Shown: positions 1 to 8,738, counted from the stretch's first letter. The stretch: 64,000 nucleotides of DNA from Streptomyces chattanoogensis (GCF_001294335.1 NZ_LGKG01000174.1:62001-126000); one strand, 5' to 3'. Notes: generated by a model from the sequence alone, not told the origin. Program-made: numbers and translations.

Positions 1-4
1 CCTG

Positions 5-436
5 ATGGCGGAGTACGGCGCGGGCTGCTGGAGCGGGTGGCTGCGCTTCCTGACCCCGCTGCGGACGGGGGAGCGGCGCTTCCTCGACCACGTCGAGGAG
101 ACGACCGACGCCTACCTGAGCCTCAAGGAGGACTTCCCGGAGTACCACCCGCTCCCCATGTGGCCCGAGCCGGGCGGCTTCCTCCCCTTCGCCAACTCCA
201 TCGACGGCGACGAGATCGGCTGGCTCACCGAGGGCGACGACCCGGACGCCTGGCCCCTGATCGTCAGCCCCCGCCACGCCGACCAGGGCGAGCCCTGGGA
301 ACACGGGCTGATCGACGCCCTCGTAGCCTGGCAGCGCGGCACCTTCGTGACTGCGGGCCTGGCCGGGCTGGACGAGGACGACGATCCGATCGAGTTCGCG
401 CGCTTCGAGGCCTGGACCGACGCGGCGTACTGGTGA
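5..436 (+). CDS. SMI1/KNR4 (SUKH)-like protein, possibly 5'-partial
   Basis: Acidic protein of at least 143 residues. The segment PEPGGFLPFANSIDGDEIGWLT followed by DPDAWPLIV resembles the core of SMI1/KNR4 (SUKH) proteins, where a Gly-Trp-containing strand precedes a short acidic helix. SUKH proteins are often immunity or regulatory partners, but nothing here identifies a toxin. The frame is open to the window edge, so the true start may lie upstream and the first ATG at position 5 is only the earliest visible one. The next gene converges from the other strand. The family call is by eye and moderate. Confidence 0.6.
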   Translation: MAEYGAGCWSGWLRFLTPLRTGERRFLDHVEETTDAYLSLKEDFPEYHPLPMWPEPGGFLPFANSIDGDEIGWLTEGDDPDAWPLIVSPRHADQGEPWEHGLIDALVAWQRGTFVTAGLAGLDEDDDPIEFARFEAWTDAAYW

Positions 437-472
437 GTCCGAGGCGCGCCGGGCCGCCGCCCCACGCGGCCG

Positions 473-1684
473 CTACTGCCGATAGCCCGCCAGAAACCTC
501 CCGATCCGGCTGATCGCCGCATCGAGATCGTCGGCGTGCGGGAGGGTGAGGATGCGGAAGTGGTCCGTGCGGGGCCAGCTGAAGCCGGTGCCCTGGACGA
601 CCTGGATCTTCTCCCGCAGCAGCAGGTCCAGGACGAACTTCTCGTCGTCGTGGATCTTGTGGACGGCGGGGTCCAGACGGGGGAACGCATACAGCGCGCC
701 CCGGGGTTTGACGCAGGAGACGCCGGGGATCTCGTTCAGCCGCTCCCAGGCGATGTCGCGCTGTTCGCGCAGGCGGCCGCCCGGCCGGACGAGGTCCTGG
801 ATGCTCTGCCGGCCGCCGAGGGCGGCCTGGATGGCGTACTGCGCGGGGGCGTTGGGGCACAGCCGCATGGAGGCGAGGGTGCCCAGGCCCTCCAGATAGT
901 CGGCGGCGTGCTCCTTGGGGCCGGAGACGACCAGCCAGCCGGAGCGGAAGCCGGCGACGCGGTAGGCCTTGGACAGGCCGCTGAAGGTGAGGCAGACGAG
1001 GTCCGGGGCGAGCACCGCGGCGTGGTGGTGGACCTCGTCGTCGTACAGGATCCGGTCGTAGACCTCGTCGGCGAAGACCATCAGCTGATGGCGGCGGGCG
1101 AGATCGAGCATGCCCTCGAGCAGCTCGCGCGGATAGACGGCACCGGTGGGGTTGTTGGGGTTGATGATGACCAGGGCACGGGTGCGGTCGGTGATCTTCG
1201 AGGCGAGGTCGTCCAGGTCGGGCAGCCAGTCGGCGGACTCGTCGCAGAGGTAGTGCACGGCCTTGCCCCCGGCGAGCGTGGTGACCGCCGTCCAGAGGGG
1301 GAAGTCCGGGGCGGGGATCAGCACCTCGTCGCCGTCGTCCAGGAGTGCCTGTACGGCCATCGAGACCAGCTCGGAGACGCCGTTGCCCAGATAGATGTCG
1401 TCGACATCGACCTCGGGCAGGCCGACCTGCTGGTAGTGCTGGGCCACCGCGCGGCGGGCGGAGAGGATGCCGCGGGACTCCGTGTAGCCGTGCGCACGGG
1501 AGAGATTGCGGATCATGTCCTGGAGGATCTCTTCGGGGCACTCGAAGCCGAACAGCGCCGGATTGCCGGTGTTGAGGCGCAGCACGCTGTGGCCCGCCTC
1601 CTCCAGCGCGTTCGCGTGCTCGATCACCGGCCCGCGGATCTCGTAGCAGACATCGGCCATCTTGCTGGACTGTTTGAACTGCAT
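473..1684 (-). CDS. alaA: AlaA-type PLP-dependent aminotransferase
   Basis: Fold-type I aminotransferase of 403 residues, the usual length for the AlaA/AspC-like group. It likely makes alanine from pyruvate and glutamate in the cytoplasm. The N-terminal signature (SSKMADVCYEIRGP), the LRLNTGNPA segment, IINPNNPTGA and FADEVYDRI match E. coli AlaA closely. The Schiff-base lysine is K239 in SGLSKAYR, followed by VAGFRSGW, which carries the phosphate- and carboxylate-binding arginines. The ATG at 1684 is preceded by GGGAGG with an 8-base gap. The gene is divergent from the HxlR regulator, and its promoter region lies over two inverted repeats (1708-1741), so HxlR control is plausible. Confidence 0.9.
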   Translation of the reverse strand: MQFKQSSKMADVCYEIRGPVIEHANALEEAGHSVLRLNTGNPALFGFECPEEILQDMIRNLSRAHGYTESRGILSARRAVAQHYQQVGLPEVDVDDIYLGNGVSELVSMAVQALLDDGDEVLIPAPDFPLWTAVTTLAGGKAVHYLCDESADWLPDLDDLASKITDRTRALVIINPNNPTGAVYPRELLEGMLDLARRHQLMVFADEVYDRILYDDEVHHHAAVLAPDLVCLTFSGLSKAYRVAGFRSGWLVVSGPKEHAADYLEGLGTLASMRLCPNAPAQYAIQAALGGRQSIQDLVRPGGRLREQRDIAWERLNEIPGVSCVKPRGALYAFPRLDPAVHKIHDDEKFVLDLLLREKIQVVQGTGFSWPRTDHFRILTLPHADDLDAAISRIGRFLAGYRQ

Positions 1685-1707
1685 GCGGCGGCCTCCCTGG
1701 TTTCCGT

Positions 1708-1757
1708 ACTTGGTTTTACCAAGTGGGGACTTGGAAAGTCCAACTTTTGTCTATGCT
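1708..1757. promoter_or_regulatory. tandem inverted repeats and leaderless promoter of the HxlR gene
   Basis: Two adjacent inverted repeats share an ACTT(GG) half-site: ACTTGGT-TTT-ACCAAGT at 1708-1724 and GGACTT-GGA-AAGTCC at 1727-1741. A -10-like TATGCT sits at 1752-1757, only 6 bases before the HxlR ATG at 1764, with TTGGAA at 1731-1736 as a possible -35. No Shine-Dalgarno sequence precedes that ATG, so the transcript probably starts at the start codon. The repeats lie between the two divergent genes and are good candidates for an autoregulatory operator. Confidence 0.6.
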
Positions 1758-1763
1758 GATGTC

Positions 1764-2414
1764 ATGCCGCGCCGAAGTTATGACCAGTACTGCGCCCTCG
1801 CCCGAGCCCTGGACGCCGTCGGGGACCGCTGGACGCTCCTGATCGTCCGGGAACTGCTGGGCGGCGCCCGGCGCTACACCGATCTGCACGCCGACCTGCC
1901 CGGCGTCAGCACGGACATGCTTGCCTCCCGCCTCAAGGACATGGAACGCGACGGCCTGGTCTCCCGCCGCCGGCTCGCCCCTCCGGGCGCCGCGTTCGTC
2001 TACGAACTCACCGCCCGCGGCCGCACCCTGCTCCCCGCGCTCACCGCCCTCGCCGACTGGGGCGCCCCGGCCCTCGGGGGGATCCGCCCCACCGACGCGG
2101 TCCGTGCCCACTGGTTCGCGCTGCCGCTCGTCACCCGGCTCGCCCGGCACTTCGGGGAGGGCGTCGAGGTGGTCGACATCGCCCTCGACGGCGGCGAGTT
2201 CCATGTGCTGCTGGACGACGCCGACGGCCCCCGCTACGCCGACGGCCCCGCCGAGTTCCCCGACGTCCGCCTCCGCATGGACACCGCGACCTGTGCCGAT
2301 ATCGCGTACGATCGCCTCTCCCTCGCACAGGGAGTCGAATCCGGCCGGATCGCGGTCACCTGGCCCGGCACAGACGGCGACCGGCAGCCACGAAAGAGGA
2401 CGACAACGGCATGA
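1764..2414 (+). CDS. HxlR-family regulator with C-terminal SCP2-like domain
   Basis: Winged-helix regulator of 216 residues. Residues about 5-95 form the HxlR HTH (ALDAVGDRWTLLIVRELLGGARRYTDLHADLPGVSTDMLASRLKDME is diagnostic as a whole). The C-terminal half resembles a sterol-carrier (SCP2-like) domain, a known architecture for longer HxlR proteins that may bind a hydrophobic ligand. I chose the ATG at 1764 over an in-frame upstream ATG because the HTH begins right after it and a -10 box lies 6 bases upstream, suggesting leaderless translation. It overlaps the next gene by 4 bp (ATGA). It probably regulates itself and the divergent aminotransferase. Confidence 0.85.
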   Translation: MPRRSYDQYCALARALDAVGDRWTLLIVRELLGGARRYTDLHADLPGVSTDMLASRLKDMERDGLVSRRRLAPPGAAFVYELTARGRTLLPALTALADWGAPALGGIRPTDAVRAHWFALPLVTRLARHFGEGVEVVDIALDGGEFHVLLDDADGPRYADGPAEFPDVRLRMDTATCADIAYDRLSLAQGVESGRIAVTWPGTDGDRQPRKRTTTA

Positions 2415-2896
2415 CGACGCGCCCCCTGGCGGTCTTCGACCTGGACGGCACCCTCGCCGACTCCGGCCATCGCCAGCATCTCCTCCAGCGCCGCCCGCGG
2501 GACTGGAACGCCTTCTTCGCGGCGGCCACCGAGGACCCGCCGCTCGCCGAAGGCGTGACCCTGGCGCTGCGCAGCGCCGAGGACTGCGAGGTCGTCTATC
2601 TCACCGGACGCCCCGAGCGCTGCCGCCGCGACACCCTCGCCTGGCTGGGCCGGCACGGCCTGCCGGAGGGCAGGTTGTGGATGCGGCCCAACGCGGACCG
2701 GCGCCCCGCCCGGCAGACCAAACTGGAGACCCTGCACCGGATGGCCCGCGGTCGCGAGGTCCGGCATGTCGTCGACGACGACGAGCTGGTGTGCGAGGCC
2801 TGCGAGGCGGCGGGCTTCACGGTCATACGGGCGCGATGGGCCGGCCCGCCGTCCGCGGTCCTGAAGGACGCTCAGGGGCGGGCGGGACGTACGTAG
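2411..2896 (+). CDS. HAD-family phosphatase (PNKP-phosphatase-like)
   Basis: Small HAD hydrolase of 161 residues. Motif I is FDLDGTLAD near residue 9, with the nucleophile Asp and the +2 acid Asp. Motif II lies in VYLTGRPERCR. An acidic motif (VVDDDE) near residue 120 supplies the Mg2+-binding aspartates. The TGRPE segment and compact size resemble phosphatase domains of polynucleotide kinase-type HADs, but the substrate is unknown. It is translationally coupled to the HxlR gene by an ATGA overlap, so it is probably the output gene of that regulator. The 3' end faces a strong palindromic terminator. Confidence 0.78.
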   Translation: MTTRPLAVFDLDGTLADSGHRQHLLQRRPRDWNAFFAAATEDPPLAEGVTLALRSAEDCEVVYLTGRPERCRRDTLAWLGRHGLPEGRLWMRPNADRRPARQTKLETLHRMARGREVRHVVDDDELVCEACEAAGFTVIRARWAGPPSAVLKDAQGRAGRT

Positions 2897-2940
2897 TACA
2901 GGGGGAGCCGGCGGATCCTTGGGCGACCTGGCCGGGCCGG

Positions 2941-2960
2941 CCCCGGCGGCGCCGCCGGGG
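2941..2960. terminator. bidirectional terminator-like perfect palindrome
   Basis: A perfect 20-bp GC palindrome (CCCCGGCGGC then its reverse complement) ends one base before the stop codon of the minus-strand gene at 2961 and 45 bases after the HAD stop. It sits between convergent genes and has no U-tract, as is usual in Streptomyces. Confidence 0.6.
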
Positions 2961-4511
2961 CTAAGGCGTCCGGTACGGCGGCGGTGCCTCCTCCCCCTGG
3001 TCCGGGATCCGGATCAGGGGGACCGGCTTGTTGTGCGGCCAGCCGTGGGAGGCGTCGTCGAAGCTGAGCTGTCCGCCGGCGGCCGGGACGCTGGTGGTGT
3101 GGTTCAGATTGGTGAGCTCGTGGTAGACGTCGTTGATGTCCGGGGTCTCGTCGCCGGTGTGGGCGGTGACATTGCGGGTCGCCCACACCGCGGTCAGTAC
3201 TGCGTCGTGATGCATGATCGCGTAGCCGTCGACGAGCACGGTCTCCCGGAATCCGAGGGCTTTCATGCTGTCGTGGAATGCCGGGAATCCGCGCGGCGCA
3301 TGCTGCCCCTTGAGCCAGAGCGAAGGATGCGCCGAGGAGACGTCCAGGACGCTGATACGGCTTTTGGTGAGCAGCCCCCGCCGGTCCTGGGCCTGCTGAA
3401 AGGCGCCCGTCGCGCCGGTCAGAAGCGTGAGCGGCTTCTTCTCGTCGCACTGTCTGCCGGCGAGGGCGGTGATGAGCGGGCCGAGGTCACGGTCGCGGCC
3501 GGCGTAGAGGACCATGTCCGCCTTGGTCTGGCAGATGTTGTTGACGGCGGTGGTGAACAGCTGCGGAGTTCCGGCCGGTTCGTTGCCGGTGGCGCCGACG
3601 AAGGACGTGCGGTTGTCGCCGATAGAGCGCGGGAAGGTCGTGTCGAAGGCCTGGCGCAGCGTGCGTACGTAGTTGTCGTTGCGGCTGTCGAAGACGAGAT
3701 AGCCGCGGGAGCGGGCGAGCGGCGAACGGTCGACGTACCGGCGCAGCGCACGGGCGTAGTCGAGATTGGACGGGGACACCTTGAACAGCCGGTCGGCATT
3801 GACGTCGGTGGCGGTGAGGACGGCCCCGATCGACGGAATGCCGTGCTTCGAGAGCTCGACGGCCGCCTTTCGTGTCTCCTCGATGCTGATGCCCATGCCG
3901 GTGACCGCGACCAGCGGGTGTGCGCCCCGGGCCAGCGCCGTCAGCTGGTCGACGGCCGGTTTCCAGTGGGCTTCACCGCGTCCCTCATCGGCGATGACGA
4001 GCTGGATCAGCGGCGGGGCCTCGCCACCGATTCCCAGCGGCTCGTCCCTGGGCAGCCCGGGGCAGCCGTTCGCCCGGCACTGCGCGATATAGGCGCCCTC
4101 CAGGCTGCTTCTGATCTCCCCGATGGGCAGGGCGCTGGTGTCGCTCTCGGTCATCGGGGTCAGCAGGCCGACCTTGACGTAATCGACCCGGCGCTTGCCC
4201 TTTCCCGGACGGTCCCACTGGTCCCGGACACGGCGGTTCTCGGCGGCGATCTTCTCGGTGATGCTCTTGAGCCGCGGATCGGCGGCAAACGCCCGCTCGT
4301 TCGTCAGACCGACACATTCCCGGTCCGCGCCCGAACCCGCCCACTGCAGACCCGGCGCGCCCGTTCCGCAGGAGGTGTCCGGCGGCGACGGCCAGGAGAT
4401 AAGGACGACAACGGCGGCGCATACGACCATCGCCGCGGCGAGGGCGGACACGCCTCTCCGGGTCCGGTACCACGGTGTCAACGGGTCGAGGGGGCCGTCG
4501 TGGTCGGCCAT
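2961..4511 (-). CDS. membrane-anchored periplasmic-binding-protein-like (PBP1-type) protein
   Basis: Protein of 516 residues with one N-terminal transmembrane segment (about 20-40) after a short cytoplasmic tail, so the rest should be extracytoplasmic. The body has two lobes like type-1 periplasmic binding proteins or Leu/Ile/Val-binding receptors: KVGLLTPMTESD opens lobe one, PLVAVTGMGISIEETRKAAVELSKHGIPSIGAVLTA and FKVSPSNLDYARALRRYV follow, and a late HHDAVLTAV helix is typical. There is no lipobox. The ATG at 4511 is supported by AGGAG 8 bases upstream; longer in-frame starts lie inside the preceding gene. It starts 10 bp after the NTPase gene and is surely co-transcribed. No permease gene is nearby, so a sensor role is more likely than transport. 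Confidence 0.75.
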   Translation of the reverse strand: MADHDGPLDPLTPWYRTRRGVSALAAAMVVCAAVVVLISWPSPPDTSCGTGAPGLQWAGSGADRECVGLTNERAFAADPRLKSITEKIAAENRRVRDQWDRPGKGKRRVDYVKVGLLTPMTESDTSALPIGEIRSSLEGAYIAQCRANGCPGLPRDEPLGIGGEAPPLIQLVIADEGRGEAHWKPAVDQLTALARGAHPLVAVTGMGISIEETRKAAVELSKHGIPSIGAVLTATDVNADRLFKVSPSNLDYARALRRYVDRSPLARSRGYLVFDSRNDNYVRTLRQAFDTTFPRSIGDNRTSFVGATGNEPAGTPQLFTTAVNNICQTKADMVLYAGRDRDLGPLITALAGRQCDEKKPLTLLTGATGAFQQAQDRRGLLTKSRISVLDVSSAHPSLWLKGQHAPRGFPAFHDSMKALGFRETVLVDGYAIMHHDAVLTAVWATRNVTAHTGDETPDINDVYHELTNLNHTTSVPAAGGQLSFDDASHGWPHNKPVPLIRIPDQGEEAPPPYRTP

Positions 4512-4521
4512 GCTCCGGCTC

Positions 4522-6486
4522 CTATCGATAGGGACGGGTCGGGGAGCGATCCGCGTACTTCTCCGCTTCGTGGCGCAGGTCCACCCTGGCCGGATGCGAG
4601 TGCAGGGCAAGGTCGCGCAGCATCGCGCCGATGGTGGCGTTGAGTTCGGGGCGCGCGGCGGGCAGCCGGTTACGGGGATCGGACGCCAGCCACAGCGCCG
4701 CCACCAGCACCGTCAGCGCCCGGTGCGCACCGAACGACTCCGGCGCCAGCTCCTGCGCGAGCGCGTCCGTCCGCAGCGACGCGGACCGGTCCGGCTCCAC
4801 CGGCCGGCGCAGCGGGGCGGCGGTGATCGCGTACAGCTCCGGCAACCAGGCGTCGGTGTCCGGGAGTTGGCCCAGGCGGCGGGCGAGATGGGCGACCACC
4901 TCGTCCAGCTCGCCGAGGGCGAGGGCGTGGTAGAGCTCGTCGATGCGGTGCTCATCGTGATGGCTGCGCCGGAACCAGGATCTGAGGGCGTCGTGTACCT
5001 CGTCCCAGCGATTGCGCGGCCCACGGGCGAGTTCCTGGAGCAGCAGCAGACGCAGCCAGGGGTGGAGTACGGGGCGGGAGGCGGGCGGCTGCAGTGCGCG
5101 GCTGTCGGGAGGGTCCGGGACACGGCCGCCGCGGGCCGTTGCGTCCTGGGGGGCCGGGGCGGTCAGCCACATTCCGGTGCCGAAGCCGTCCCTCAGCGCG
5201 TCATAGCTGTCCGGGTCCACGACACCGGCGTCGAGAGCGGTCTGTAACTCCCGGGCGGCGCTGCAGGTGACCAGTGTCTCCCGCTGCTCGTCGGCCAGAC
5301 CGGCCAGCAGATGGTCCAGGATCGTCCGGTCCAGACGGGATGGTTCGGTGAGCATGCCGCGCAGCCGTGAGACCGTTTCCCCGTCCGGACCGGGTAACGC
5401 GGCGGCGGTGTCGAGGAGTTGGCGCACACTCCAGCGGTGACCGAGCGTCAGATCATGGATCAGGGGCGGCGCTTCGGGCGGTGACACCGGCATCTGCGCG
5501 GCGAGCCGGCCGGTTTCCGGAGCGACCAGATCCGGTATCCGTACGTGGTACCAGCGCCAGCGGGAATGGTGCCGCAGCCGCGGGATCCCGCTCTCCCAGT
5601 CGGCGGGACTCGCCTCCTCCGCCGGGCGGCTGCGCACGTCCCGGGCGTCCGACGCCGTGGCCAGGATCAGCAGCGGATCGGGCCGGTCGTCCGCGCTCCG
5701 CGTCTCCACCAGGAGCTCGAGGAACTCCCGGCCGCCCACCGCATCGATGTTGTCCAGCAGCACCAGGCAGTTGCGGTCCCGCTCCCGGCGTGCGTACTCG
5801 TCCCGCAGGTCCGCGAGGAACGCCCGGCACAGCAGCTTGTCCACCGCCGCGTGTCCGGCCTCGTCCTTGGCGTCCTGGTTCAGCTCGATCAGGGCCTCCA
5901 GGGCCGGGCGCCGCTCATCGGCGTACCAGGCGAAGCCGGTGCGCCGGGTGAGGGCGGCCGGCAGCCGCGGCGGCTGCCGGATCAGGCTCGCCAGCAGGCC
6001 GATGCCCGGGATCGTGGCCAGGTTGAGGTCCTTGAGCGCCTCGGCGAGGCCGGTGAGGTGGTCGGCCGCCGCGCGCGGCTGTGCGGCCGGCCCCTGGAGC
6101 GCCTGCCGCAGCTGCCGCCGGGCCCGTCCGCGGTCCGTGGCGTCCAGGGAGAGTTCGGGATCGACGACGAACAGGCCCAGGGTCAGCCGGGGGAACAGCA
6201 GCGCGGGCTGGTGCCGGATGCGCTGGGAGAGGCCGTACGCCAGGCGGCCGGCCACCTCGTGCGGGCGCCGGGGCGGTGCGGACCGGAAGTTGTAGAAGGC
6301 ATGCGGACGGTTCGCCGCCTGCCGGCCCAGCCGGCGCAGCAGGGTGGTCTTGCCGCTGCCCCTGGGCCCCAGCGCGACGATCACGGGAAGTCCGGGTGCG
6401 TCGGGCGCCGGGCCGTCCGGCACCCGCGCCCGGAACGCGTGGCACAGCTCTTCGATGCCCTGTACCGCAACCGTGCGCTCCGGCAC
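4522..6486 (-). CDS. P-loop NTPase (AAA/STAND-like), partner of the anchored PBP1-like protein
   Basis: Protein of 654 residues with an N-terminal nucleotide-binding domain: Walker A GPRGSGKTT at 40-48 and Walker B CLVLLDNID at 240-248. A later ILATASDARD segment fits a sensor strand. The C-terminal half is helical, with no recognisable enzyme domain. No transmembrane segment is obvious, so it should be cytoplasmic. The start is a GTG at 6486 with only a weak ribosome site. It is followed 10 bp later by the membrane-anchored PBP1-like gene. The set looks like a receptor plus signalling NTPase; I do not know a named function. Confidence 0.75.
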   Translation of the reverse strand: MPERTVAVQGIEELCHAFRARVPDGPAPDAPGLPVIVALGPRGSGKTTLLRRLGRQAANRPHAFYNFRSAPPRRPHEVAGRLAYGLSQRIRHQPALLFPRLTLGLFVVDPELSLDATDRGRARRQLRQALQGPAAQPRAAADHLTGLAEALKDLNLATIPGIGLLASLIRQPPRLPAALTRRTGFAWYADERRPALEALIELNQDAKDEAGHAAVDKLLCRAFLADLRDEYARRERDRNCLVLLDNIDAVGGREFLELLVETRSADDRPDPLLILATASDARDVRSRPAEEASPADWESGIPRLRHHSRWRWYHVRIPDLVAPETGRLAAQMPVSPPEAPPLIHDLTLGHRWSVRQLLDTAAALPGPDGETVSRLRGMLTEPSRLDRTILDHLLAGLADEQRETLVTCSAARELQTALDAGVVDPDSYDALRDGFGTGMWLTAPAPQDATARGGRVPDPPDSRALQPPASRPVLHPWLRLLLLQELARGPRNRWDEVHDALRSWFRRSHHDEHRIDELYHALALGELDEVVAHLARRLGQLPDTDAWLPELYAITAAPLRRPVEPDRSASLRTDALAQELAPESFGAHRALTVLVAALWLASDPRNRLPAARPELNATIGAMLRDLALHSHPARVDLRHEAEKYADRSPTRPYR

Positions 6487-6734
6487 TCCGCTCAGCCCCC
6501 GTACGTGTCCGTCCCCCGACGGTGTGTCACCAGCCGCCGTGGAGATGCTGCCATGCGTGGGGATTGACGCGCGAGGGCCTTGCGGCAGATTGCCGGGGGA
6601 GTGGCTGCTGCGGCCGGACGCGTCTCATGCCCCGTCAGGAGCGGTCACCCGTACGGCACCGGCGCACGGCCCGCGGCCCTCCGTTCGGCTCAGCTGACGG
6701 AGCGCCAGACGCGGCACCGGGTGAAGCTCGGCTC

Positions 6735-7826
6735 ATGGACCATGGAACAGTTACCCGGGCCCGCCGCGGGCTCGCGCTCCTGCTGGCCGCCGTGGCGGTG
6801 GCCGGACCACTGGCCCCGGTGGCCGCGGCCGCGGCGCCCCCGGGGACCGAGGCCGGCGTCGCGCTGGCCGCCGACCGGCGCACCGGCTCGGCGTGGCTGC
6901 CGTACTGGGGCGACACCGAGGCCGCCTACCAGGACGCGCTGGAGCACGCCGATCAGCTGCACACCGTCAGCCCCTTCTGGTACGAGGCCTCGGCCCGCAC
7001 GGTCAAAGGCCAGGACGGCGCGGGCAACGAAGGCATCATCGACGGGCTGCACCGCGCCGGGATCCGGGTCGTGCCGACCGTGACCGAGACGCCCGGCGCC
7101 GAGGAGATGGCCGGGGTGATGCACGATCCGAAGCGCCGGGCCGCGCATGTCGACGCCCTGCTGGAGATGGCGGGCAGCCGCTCGTACGACGGGGTCGACC
7201 TGGACTACGAGAGCATGGCCGAAACCGGCGACCGGGCGACCCGGGAGCGCGTCCGGACCGGTTTCACCCTGCTCACCCGCGATCTGTGCGCCCGGCTGCA
7301 CGAGCGGGGCAAGGAGTGCGTGGTCACCGTCCTGGCCCAGGTCCGGGGCGCCGGTGCGCCGTACGACTACCGGCGGCTGGGCCAGGTCGCCGACAAGGTC
7401 CGGATCATGGGCTACGACCTGCACTGGTCCGGCGGCGAGGCGGGCCCGCTGTCGTCCAAGGGCTGGTACGAGGCGTTTCTGCGCTACGCCACCGACGCCG
7501 TCCCGCGCAACAAGATCGAGGTGGCCTTCCCGGGCTACGGCTGGGACTGGGCCAAGGGCAGCAGGACCCGGGCCGGCCATCTGACCTGGAAGGAGGCCGA
7601 TTCGCTGCGCAAGCGGACGGGCGCCGCCTACCGCTTCGACGCGGATTCGGGCACCCCGCACTTCAGCTACCGCAAGGACGGCGCCGAGCACGAGGTCTGG
7701 TACCAGGACGCGCGCGGGGTGGCCGAGCAGCTGCCGCTGCTGCAGAAGTACGGGGTGCGGGGCACCGGCCTATGGGCGCTCGGGTTCGAGGACCCGGACG
7801 TGTGGACCGCGCTCCGCGGCCAGTAG
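6735..7826 (+). CDS. secreted glycoside hydrolase family 18 protein
   Basis: Protein of 363 residues with a signal peptide (RRGLALLLAAVAVAGPLAPVAAAAA). The GH18 signature DGVDLDYE occurs at 152-159, with E159 as the predicted catalytic acid. VRIMGYDLHWSGG and GVRGTGLWALGFED are the later substrate-side strands seen in YaaH/chitinase-like members. It probably acts outside the cell on chitin- or peptidoglycan-type glycans. The ATG at 6735 directly precedes the signal peptide; the open frame upstream is non-coding-like and overlaps the divergent promoter region. Its last 57 bp overlap the convergent MmyB-type regulator gene. Confidence 0.85.
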   Translation: MDHGTVTRARRGLALLLAAVAVAGPLAPVAAAAAPPGTEAGVALAADRRTGSAWLPYWGDTEAAYQDALEHADQLHTVSPFWYEASARTVKGQDGAGNEGIIDGLHRAGIRVVPTVTETPGAEEMAGVMHDPKRRAAHVDALLEMAGSRSYDGVDLDYESMAETGDRATRERVRTGFTLLTRDLCARLHERGKECVVTVLAQVRGAGAPYDYRRLGQVADKVRIMGYDLHWSGGEAGPLSSKGWYEAFLRYATDAVPRNKIEVAFPGYGWDWAKGSRTRAGHLTWKEADSLRKRTGAAYRFDADSGTPHFSYRKDGAEHEVWYQDARGVAEQLPLLQKYGVRGTGLWALGFEDPDVWTALRGQ

Positions 7827-8681
7827 CCGCAGCGCCGCCTCGGACGGCGAACCGTCCGCCGCGGTGTACATCAGCACGCCCTGCCCGGACCCGTCCGGCG
7901 TCTGCATCATCTCGAACTCCAGCTCCAGGTCGCCCACCAGCGGATGGTGGAACTGCTTGGTGCCGAAGGTGCAGAAACGCACGCCGTGCCGCGACCACAG
8001 ACCGGCGAACTCCTTGCTCTTCATCGACAACTCACCGATCAGCTCGGCCAGTTGCGGGTCGTCCGGGCGCTGTCCCGCGGCGACCCGCAGCGCGGAGACG
8101 GCGCGCCGGGTCTCCGTGTCGCGGTCCGGGTAGAGCTCGCGGGTGTGCGGGTCGAGGAAGAGGAGGCGCTGGGCGTTGGGGCGGTCCAGGGGGCGGCCGG
8201 GGCTGTCGAAGTCCAGGTGGCCGGCGAGCAGGGCGTGCCCGAGCCGGTTCCACGCCAGCATCTCGAAGCGCGGGCCGAGGGCGACGGCGGGGACGCCGTC
8301 CAGCGCGCGGAGCAGCTGCAGCACCCCGGGGCGGGCCTTGTCGTGCCGGACCGCCGGGCGCCGGCGGTGCTGCTTCGGCCGGGCCAGATCGAGCAGATGC
8401 GCCCGTTCGTCGGCCGTCAGCCGCAGCGCGCGGGCCAGCGCCTCCAGTACCCCTTCCGAGGCGTTGTGGCTCTGGCCCTGCTCGAGCCGGGTGTAGTACG
8501 CGACGCTGACCCCGGCCAGCTGGGCGAGTTCCTCGCGGCGCAGTCCGGGGACGCGGCGGCGCGCCCCGTAGGGGACCAGCCCGACGTCTTCCGGCTGCAG
8601 CCGGGCGCGGCGGGTGCGCAGAAAGTGCCCCAGCTCGGCGGGCGTGTCGATGCCGGGTGTGTCGATGCCTGGTGAGTCCAT
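7770..8681 (-). CDS. MmyB-type helix-turn-helix transcriptional regulator
   Basis: Regulator of 303 residues. An XRE-type HTH spans about 14-80 (RRVPGLRREELAQLAGVS, then YYTRLEQGQ) and the MmyB-like ligand-binding domain follows (LDGVPAVALGPRFEMLAWN, then the late GTKQFHHPLVGDLEL). These regulators are usually divergent from oxidoreductase genes that they control, which is the case here with the gene at 8915. The N-terminus contains a duplicated GIDTP, the product of a 15-base duplication at the 5' end. The 3' end overlaps the GH18 gene tail to tail. Confidence 0.88.
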   Translation of the reverse strand: MDSPGIDTPGIDTPAELGHFLRTRRARLQPEDVGLVPYGARRRVPGLRREELAQLAGVSVAYYTRLEQGQSHNASEGVLEALARALRLTADERAHLLDLARPKQHRRRPAVRHDKARPGVLQLLRALDGVPAVALGPRFEMLAWNRLGHALLAGHLDFDSPGRPLDRPNAQRLLFLDPHTRELYPDRDTETRRAVSALRVAAGQRPDDPQLAELIGELSMKSKEFAGLWSRHGVRFCTFGTKQFHHPLVGDLELEFEMMQTPDGSGQGVLMYTAADGSPSEAALRLLAAERGPHVRVLEPERP

Positions 8682-8713
8682 GGCGTCAGTCTCGGCGATC
8701 CGGCGGCCGGGAG

Positions 8714-8734
8714 CCTGTCCCTGTCAGTACCAGG
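8714..8734. promoter_or_regulatory. candidate operator of the MmyB-type regulator
   Basis: A direct repeat CCTGTC-CCTGTC (8714-8725) merges into the inverted repeat CCTG-N7-CAGG (8720-8734). It lies 33 bases upstream of the regulator start and within the divergent region shared with the oxidoreductase operon, the usual place for such operators. Assignment is by position only. Confidence 0.4.
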
Positions 8735-8738
8735 CTCC

